Positions 13,893 to 19,254 of a DNA stretch of 19,254 nucleotides are shown here, piece by piece. The stretch comes from Streptococcus mitis (GTDB lineage Bacteria; Bacillota; Bacilli; Lactobacillales; Streptococcaceae), in assembly GCF_009496155.1 (NCBI RefSeq), contig NZ_WIJP01000021.1, positions 1 through 19,254 on the forward strand, in the 5' to 3' direction. The position numbers and the translations under genes are program-made. The first letter of the stretch is position 1; every line of letters begins with the position of its first letter. The notes below the pieces were generated by a model, which saw only the letters and a program-made list of their open reading frames with translations, did no database searches and was not told the origin of the DNA.

Positions 13893-16800
13893 CTATTTTT
13901 TATTCTCAAAAATTGAATTTCTAAAATCATCGGTTTGATCAAGATAGGCTTTAAAGATTGCCTGTTTAAGTTTATGAACTCTACTTCTTTCTGGATATAT
14001 ATTCACAAGATAATCCTCAGCATCTTCATTGACAGCAGTAGTTATCATTCTTTGAAGATCTTCTATATTTTTTATTGTCACTCTATCTTTTCTGAACCAA
14101 CTTCCATTTGGGTTATCGAAGCTAATGCTCATTAATTTATTAAATTTAGCTTTTCGTTCTTCATACATTGCTTTTTTGAAATCAACCCATGATTTATATT
14201 CATTATTAAACACTTTTTGAAGTACTAACTCATCAGTTACATTACCGATTACTTTACCATATGATGTAATAACATCACCATTGGCTTTTGCTTCTTCCGC
14301 ATATTGATTAGAAATATATGGCACCATTCCATCTTTAAAACCTTTTGCGGCTAACAATTCAAACGCCATACGACGACCCATTAAATCACCCGGAGTTCCT
14401 TTATCATTACTTAGAGCAGAATATATTGGTGAGAATAGTTTAATTGTATAATATCCATTTCGTTTAAAAGTATTGTCATTTCCATTTTCGTATCCTCTTC
14501 TTGTAATAACATCATTTTCAATTAAACTATTAAATGAGGTTAATTTGTTAAGTTCACTAGTATTTAAATAACGAATAACATTGGTTGCATAAACTCTACT
14601 TCCGTCTGGATCTGTTTCAAATTTATTTTCTATTCTTCTCAACAACTCATTTTTCTTAGAAATATCTAATTTAACAACTGCATTACCTTCTAGATATTCT
14701 AGCATATAAATTACATCAAACATATTATGCATATATTTTTGTAAATCTTCTGCATTATTAAATCGTTTTGTAGGATCTTTTACCTGAAGTCTAGTTGGAT
14801 CTTCTGATTTTTCATATTTCAATATAGAGTTAATCGTAATAGTAGGATCATTTGGATGATCAGGAGCTTGTAACAATCCTTTAGCATAAAACTCTGGTCC
14901 AAGTCCATTTCGTCTTCCGTATCCTCCAAGATAAATTTCTCTATCTGAGTTATGCGTCATTTCGTGTGTATAAGTTACCGCACCATCTTTATCAAGCATA
15001 CGATATGCCATATAGTAGAATGCATCCCCTGTAGCGTATGCTCCATTAGCATTATGAACAACATTATTTCCTGCTGGACCAAAGAAATGTTTTATTGCTG
15101 GATGATCAGTTTCAAAAGTAGCTTGGTATGTATCTTTATCTACTTTTTCATCTGTACCAAATCTAAATGCATCATAGACTAGAACACTTCTATACAATTT
15201 TGATTTATTTTTATCATCTAATATTTTATACCAATAATCATAGTGATCTCTAAATCTAACAGCCGCTTCTTTAGCTTTTGTTTCAACATACTCATTTAAA
15301 TTAGTTCCTGCTGGATGTTCTTTACTTCTATATCTATCATAAGCTCCAAATCCTATAGTCGAAATGTTGGCTATAATAAACACCGATTTTTCAGGTAATG
15401 TTAATAGCGGTAAGACCATACTTGGGTATTTCCAAGATGGGCTAGTTAATCTATCATATACTCCAATTGAATATGGACTACCAGCTATTGATTGCTTATC
15501 ACTTACCTCTTTAATTGTAGATTTTTCTTCTACTATATAAGCTTTAGTTTGTTCTTTAAACCACTCATTATTGGTTTTATCTGGCACGAATGCTTTTCTA
15601 TATTTTTCTAATGCATCAAATAAATTATTAGTTTTATAATTTTTCGCTAATAAAACGTTATAAGTTATAACATTATTTTTTGCTAGTAGATTATTATATC
15701 CAGATTTACCTAGTTCGATAACATTATCTAACGCTGAACTATTTGATTTACCGAAGAAATCCAAGTGGTACATAACTAAATCTTTCGCTTTTGTATTACC
15801 ATATTTGAAATTGTACCAACGTTCTAAATATGTTAATCCTAGAAGTAAAGCTTCCTTATTATTTTTAATTTTTTCGATTACATAATTATCTATTACCCTA
15901 CTGTTATTTTCAGCTATTGCAGCATCTGCAGTAAGTAGTTTCGTTAAACTATCTCTCAAGTTATTTTTTGTAGTATTGAATTGTTCTTCTAAATATAGTT
16001 CTGTTAAACTAACATCATTTGAAACATCTAATACTTTTCTAATTTCCTTTGATTTATATTCTACACTATTTAATGCTGGTAATACTTCATCTAAAATATT
16101 ATTATAATTGCGAAGTAATGTATTCGGTGTGTAAATTAATTTTGTATCGCCTATTCTATACTCTGCTACATTTGAAAAATCACTTTGATAATTTACATTA
16201 AGTGTTTCTGCTGTATTGTCCGCGTAATATAGTAATAGTTTATTTATACTTGATTTGTTTTTGTTAATATCACTTATTACTTCATTATCTTTCATAGGAA
16301 CTACTGACAATAATTCCTTATTGTAAAGATTACTACTTGCTTCTACTAAATTCCCGTACTTAACTATTGTCTCTCTATTATAGAACGGTAATAGTTTTTC
16401 TATATTTTTATAAACTTTTTCTTTAGATGAAACGGCATTTTCAAGATTTCTATAGTCAGTTACATATCTAGAAGAGAAATTAAAATCTTCTGTTTTAATA
16501 GTATTTTTAGATACAAAAGAAGCTTTTTTCTCTCTAATCTGTGCGTCTTCTAATACTTCTCCTCTTTGAACAGTAGAATCCTTAGTTAAGATTTCATCAT
16601 CTTCTGCTACTACGTTCACAACTTTATTATTTTTGTTGCTATATGTGCCATTTACTTTTATACCATTAAAATTATCACCCGCAATAGCATTACCATTCGT
16701 TACATTAACGTCGCTTAATACGTTTGTAAGGTTACCCGAGTTACTTACTTCTGAAGAATCTCTATCCCAAAGATTACCTACAACTCCACCAACTTTACCA

Positions 16801-19254
16801 AAACGCTGCACATTATTTAGATTCCCTTCAGCATAACTATTTCTAATTAGTGCACTCTTATCTACTGCTCCAGCTATCCCACCAACAACTTGGTCTCCAG
16901 TATTGGCATTTGTCGCCATATCAATAGACGCAATCGACTTGTCTATTAATGCTCCCGAACCAGAAAGTTTACCTACTAAACCTCCGATTTGATAACTAGC
17001 AACTGTTTTATATGTATTAGTTATTCTGCCTGTATAGCTACTGTTAGAAATAGTAGAATTATTAACTTGTGATACTAATCCTCCTATTCCATGTTCACCA
17101 GCTATCGCTCCATCAGCATGAACATTACTAATTGCAGTTCTATTTTTCGCTTCTTTTGCAAGTGTTGCAGCATCTTCTTTTGCTGAAATATTGGCATCTT
17201 TTATTGAAAGATCTTTTACTGTAGCGCTATTTAGCACATTAAACAGTGGTTTTTTCAGGTTATATATAGCGTAATACTTATTATTATTTTGCCCTATTAA
17301 TGTTCCATGAAATTCATTTTTCACATAACTTTCTTGACCATCTGGAAGTTCAAGTTCACGAGCATCCATAGTTGCACCTAAACGGAATGTGCCATTAGGA
17401 GTGTTATTCATTGCATCTACTAAATTTTTAAATGATGTATAGACACCAGTTTCACTTTGCTGAGTTTTTGGTAAATAGTAAGTATAATTTTCTAATACAT
17501 TATTATTTTCATGATGTATCAGATTATTTGCACTTGCTACTATTTTATAAACAGCTCTATTATCTTTATTATCATTAGTAATGCTTGTAACTGGTAGCAT
17601 CACATCTTTAAAATTCTCTGATTTAACTTTCATGAAGTAATTTTGTGGGTCATTTGGTGCAGAATCTAATGAAGTTACATGACGATACTTATCACCTTCT
17701 TTTGAATATAGTTCTACAGAAGATATATTTCTAAGCTCTAATTTCTTATTAACGTCTTCTTCTTTAACATCGTCTTTTTTCTCATCTTTATGACGTTCTA
17801 GTGCATCATATGTCGGAGTAATTTCTTTACCATTTATAATACTTCTAATCCAGTCTAATTGTGTTGGAGATAATATTAATCCTCCTGAACGGTTCTTAGC
17901 ACCATTTTGGTGTACACCAATGACTTCACCGTTAGTATTAAATATTCCTCCACCACTCATACCAGGTTTTCCACCTTGATATTGAACACCGTAGGTATTA
18001 TTCGCATATTTTTGTTCCATTTCAACTGTAGCATCTTTTAAGTGCGTATATTCCCCACCTGGATATCCATAGATATTTAGTTTGTCATGAATATTTACTT
18101 TCGAGTAATTTTCTACTAGATTTACATGTTTTCTTTCTAAAGATTGTGGTAATTTAATCACTGCTAAATCATAGATAAATCCTTTTGGATAATCTTTTTG
18201 ATTATAAAAATGAATATCCTCTGAAGTAAATGAACCTTTTTGTCCATCAGGTGTTACCCATTCATATGTATTTTTAGACTTTTCTCCTCTAAATTCACCC
18301 GTGCTGTTATCTGAAGAATTATTAATGAAATTGTGTGCTACTGTCAATAATACATTAGGTGCTATAAATGTAGCTGAACCAGTTCCAGATAACGCTTGAT
18401 TACCTTTAACAAAATTCATTCTAAGTAGTGCACTGGCATTTTTTTGAACATTATTCGTTTCTGTTGTATTGTTAGTTTCTTCAGAAGGTTTTGTACTTTC
18501 TGATTTCAGCGGCTCGATTTTCCCAGTATATTCTTGAAGTGGGGCTACCTGTTCAGGTTCACCTTTATCACTTACTACTGCTTCTGGTAACTCTGGCTGA
18601 ATTGCAGGCTCGCCTTTGTCGGTTACTACTGCTTCCGGTAAAGCTGGTTGAACTTCAGGCTCACCTTTTTCAGTAACAACAGCTTCTGGTAATGCAGGAT
18701 GAACTTCGGCTTCACCTTTTTCAGTAACAACAGCTTCTGGTAATGCAGGATGAACTTCGGCTTCACCTTTTTCCGTGACTACCGCTTCTGGTAACTCTGG
18801 CTGAATTGCAGGCTTGCCTTTGTCGGTTACTACTGCTTCTGGTACAGCTGGTTGAACTTCAGGCTCACCTTTTTCAGTAACAACAGCTTCTGGTAAAGCT
18901 GGTTGAACTTCGGCTTCACCTTTTTCCGTGACTACCTCTTCTGGTAACGCTGGTTGAACTTCGGGTTCGCCTTTGTCAGTAACGACTGCTTCAGGTAATG
19001 CAGGATGAACTTCGGCTTCACCTTTGTCAGTAACGACTGCTTCTGGTAAATCTGACTGGACTGCAGGCTCGCCTTTTTCAGTAACAACAGCTGCGGGTAA
19101 TTCAGGTTGGACTTCTGGTGTGCCTTTGTTGGTTACTACAGCTTCTGGTAAAGCTGGTTGAACTTCAGGCTCACCTTTTTCAGTAACAACAGCTTCAGGT
19201 AATGCTGGTTGAACTTCGGCTTCACCTTTTTCCGTGACTAAAGCTTCTGGTAAC
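13893..19254 (-). CDS. iga: IgA1 protease, M26 zinc metalloprotease with an inserted trypsin-like domain (5' end beyond window)
   Basis: The frame is open from the right edge to 13893, giving 1786 visible residues. The ATG at 18419 is internal, not the start. The order is: 17-residue repeats (to about 18519), a short linker, a trypsin/V8-like serine protease domain (about 18419-17800), then the M26 N-region starting LELRNISSVELYS with GLUG-like motifs (IGGLVGK, VGGIAGA, VGGVVGN). The M26 catalytic domain follows, with HEMTH (14952-14966) and Glu 24 residues later in GLGPEFYAKGL. The C-terminus (KAYLDQTDDFRNSIFENKK) closely matches pneumococcal IgA1 protease from memory. That enzyme cuts the IgA1 hinge at the bacterial surface. 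The signal, LPxTG and any G5 domain should lie past the right edge. The body is more A/T-rich than zmpB. The added serine protease domain is absent from the pneumococcal protein as I know it. zmpB follows after 43 bases. Confidence 0.9.
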   Translation of the reverse strand, partial: LPEALVTEKGEAEVQPALPEAVVTEKGEPEVQPALPEAVVTNKGTPEVQPELPAAVVTEKGEPAVQSDLPEAVVTDKGEAEVHPALPEAVVTDKGEPEVQPALPEEVVTEKGEAEVQPALPEAVVTEKGEPEVQPAVPEAVVTDKGKPAIQPELPEAVVTEKGEAEVHPALPEAVVTEKGEAEVHPALPEAVVTEKGEPEVQPALPEAVVTDKGEPAIQPELPEAVVSDKGEPEQVAPLQEYTGKIEPLKSESTKPSEETNNTTETNNVQKNASALLRMNFVKGNQALSGTGSATFIAPNVLLTVAHNFINNSSDNSTGEFRGEKSKNTYEWVTPDGQKGSFTSEDIHFYNQKDYPKGFIYDLAVIKLPQSLERKHVNLVENYSKVNIHDKLNIYGYPGGEYTHLKDATVEMEQKYANNTYGVQYQGGKPGMSGGGIFNTNGEVIGVHQNGAKNRSGGLILSPTQLDWIRSIINGKEITPTYDALERHKDEKKDDVKEEDVNKKLELRNISSVELYSKEGDKYRHVTSLDSAPNDPQNYFMKVKSENFKDVMLPVTSITNDNKDNRAVYKIVASANNLIHHENNNVLENYTYYLPKTQQSETGVYTSFKNLVDAMNNTPNGTFRLGATMDARELELPDGQESYVKNEFHGTLIGQNNNKYYAIYNLKKPLFNVLNSATVKDLSIKDANISAKEDAATLAKEAKNRTAISNVHADGAIAGEHGIGGLVSQVNNSTISNSSYTGRITNTYKTVASYQIGGLVGKLSGSGALIDKSIASIDMATNANTGDQVVGGIAGAVDKSALIRNSYAEGNLNNVQRFGKVGGVVGNLWDRDSSEVSNSGNLTNVLSDVNVTNGNAIAGDNFNGIKVNGTYSNKNNKVVNVVAEDDEILTKDSTVQRGEVLEDAQIREKKASFVSKNTIKTEDFNFSSRYVTDYRNLENAVSSKEKVYKNIEKLLPFYNRETIVKYGNLVEASSNLYNKELLSVVPMKDNEVISDINKNKSSINKLLLYYADNTAETLNVNYQSDFSNVAEYRIGDTKLIYTPNTLLRNYNNILDEVLPALNSVEYKSKEIRKVLDVSNDVSLTELYLEEQFNTTKNNLRDSLTKLLTADAAIAENNSRVIDNYVIEKIKNNKEALLLGLTYLERWYNFKYGNTKAKDLVMYHLDFFGKSNSSALDNVIELGKSGYNNLLAKNNVITYNVLLAKNYKTNNLFDALEKYRKAFVPDKTNNEWFKEQTKAYIVEEKSTIKEVSDKQSIAGSPYSIGVYDRLTSPSWKYPSMVLPLLTLPEKSVFIIANISTIGFGAYDRYRSKEHPAGTNLNEYVETKAKEAAVRFRDHYDYWYKILDDKNKSKLYRSVLVYDAFRFGTDEKVDKDTYQATFETDHPAIKHFFGPAGNNVVHNANGAYATGDAFYYMAYRMLDKDGAVTYTHEMTHNSDREIYLGGYGRRNGLGPEFYAKGLLQAPDHPNDPTITINSILKYEKSEDPTRLQVKDPTKRFNNAEDLQKYMHNMFDVIYMLEYLEGNAVVKLDISKKNELLRRIENKFETDPDGSRVYATNVIRYLNTSELNKLTSFNSLIENDVITRRGYENGNDNTFKRNGYYTIKLFSPIYSALSNDKGTPGDLMGRRMAFELLAAKGFKDGMVPYISNQYAEEAKANGDVITSYGKVIGNVTDELVLQKVFNNEYKSWVDFKKAMYEERKAKFNKLMSISFDNPNGSWFRKDRVTIKNIEDLQRMITTAVNEDAEDYLVNIYPERSRVHKLKQAIFKAYLDQTDDFRNSIFENKK
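17800..18419 (-). other. Trypsin/V8-like serine protease domain inside iga
   Basis: The domain has a full chymotrypsin-fold triad: His in LLTVAHNF (18333-18335), Asp in YDLAVIKLP (18168-18170) and Ser in PGMSGGGIF (17955-17957). Fifteen residues after the serine there is a His in VIGVHQNG. Glutamyl endopeptidases of the V8 type have their Glu-binding His at the same distance (His184 after Ser169 in V8, from memory), so Glu/Asp specificity is possible. An Arg precedes the domain's first residues (ALLR then MNFVKG), a plausible processing point. Confidence 0.85.
18519..19254 (-). repeat. 51-bp coding tandem repeat array in iga (13 full units visible, continues past the edge)
   Basis: The units encode variants of EKGEPEVQPALPEAVVT, including EKGEAEVHPALPEAVVT and DKGEPAIQPELPEAVVS, and end in EPEQVAPLQEYTGK, the exit sequence I recall from pneumococcal iga. 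The unit length and consensus are the same as in the zmpB array 5.2 kb away, in the same orientation. The array runs out of the window, so the total is unknown. Confidence 0.95.

Noticed and set aside
8185..13938. Several 60-130-codon frames opposite or within zmpB
   Set aside because: They are shadows of the strong zmpB frame; the longest plus-strand ones follow the repeat periodicity or the codon bias of the minus-strand gene.
18417..18419. ATG at 18419 as the start of the upstream protease
   Set aside because: The same frame stays open to 19254 through a typical IgA1 protease repeat stalk, and there is no ribosome site before this ATG.

Overview
The window looks like a chromosomal accessory region from a Mitis-group Streptococcus (S. 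mitis, S. oralis or S. pneumoniae relatives). The reasons are low G+C, YSIRK/LPxTG metalloproteases that I recognise as IgA1 protease and ZmpB, a pneumococcal-type toxin-antitoxin pair, and strong GGAGG ribosome sites. Apart from the toxin-antitoxin pair, every gene called here reads on the minus strand, so gene order is described from high to low coordinates.

Region 1 (about 289-6080) is the regulatory and immunity half of a class I, nisin-type lantibiotic cluster. In transcription order it holds a promoter with the geometry of the nisA promoter, a 5'-truncated leader protease (lanP), response regulator lanR, sensor kinase lanK split by a -1 frame change at an A7 tract, a terminator, a second LanR-type promoter, immunity ABC transporter lanF-lanE-lanG, and a two-domain NisI-like lipoprotein lanI. 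No precursor, dehydratase, cyclase or exporter gene is present. The promoter abuts the lanP remnant, which suggests a deletion removed the biosynthetic genes and left immunity and regulation. The first 30 codons of an unidentified exported or membrane peptide lie at the left edge.

Region 2 (about 6190-6910) holds mobile-element debris: the first codons of a RepA_N-type replication initiator, a coupled 57-residue gene, terminators, a direct repeat that might bind an integrase, and the tail of an unknown gene.

Region 3 (7095-7800) is a complete RelB/DinJ-RelE/ParE type II toxin-antitoxin operon on the plus strand, with promoter, operator-like inverted repeat and terminator.

Region 4 (8003-19254) is a tandem pair of surface M26 zinc metalloproteases. 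The upstream gene (13893 to beyond the right edge) is an IgA1 protease whose body carries an extra trypsin/V8-like serine protease domain between the 17-residue repeats and the M26 region. It is followed after 43 bases by a zmpB gene. Both carry large arrays of the same 51-bp coding repeat, so the two genes can exchange or delete sequence by recombination. Together they would give the cell surface or secreted proteases acting on host glycoproteins and IgA1.

The most unusual items are the collapsed lantibiotic cluster with its nisA-like promoter fused to a truncated lanP, and the IgA1 protease with two different protease active sites.
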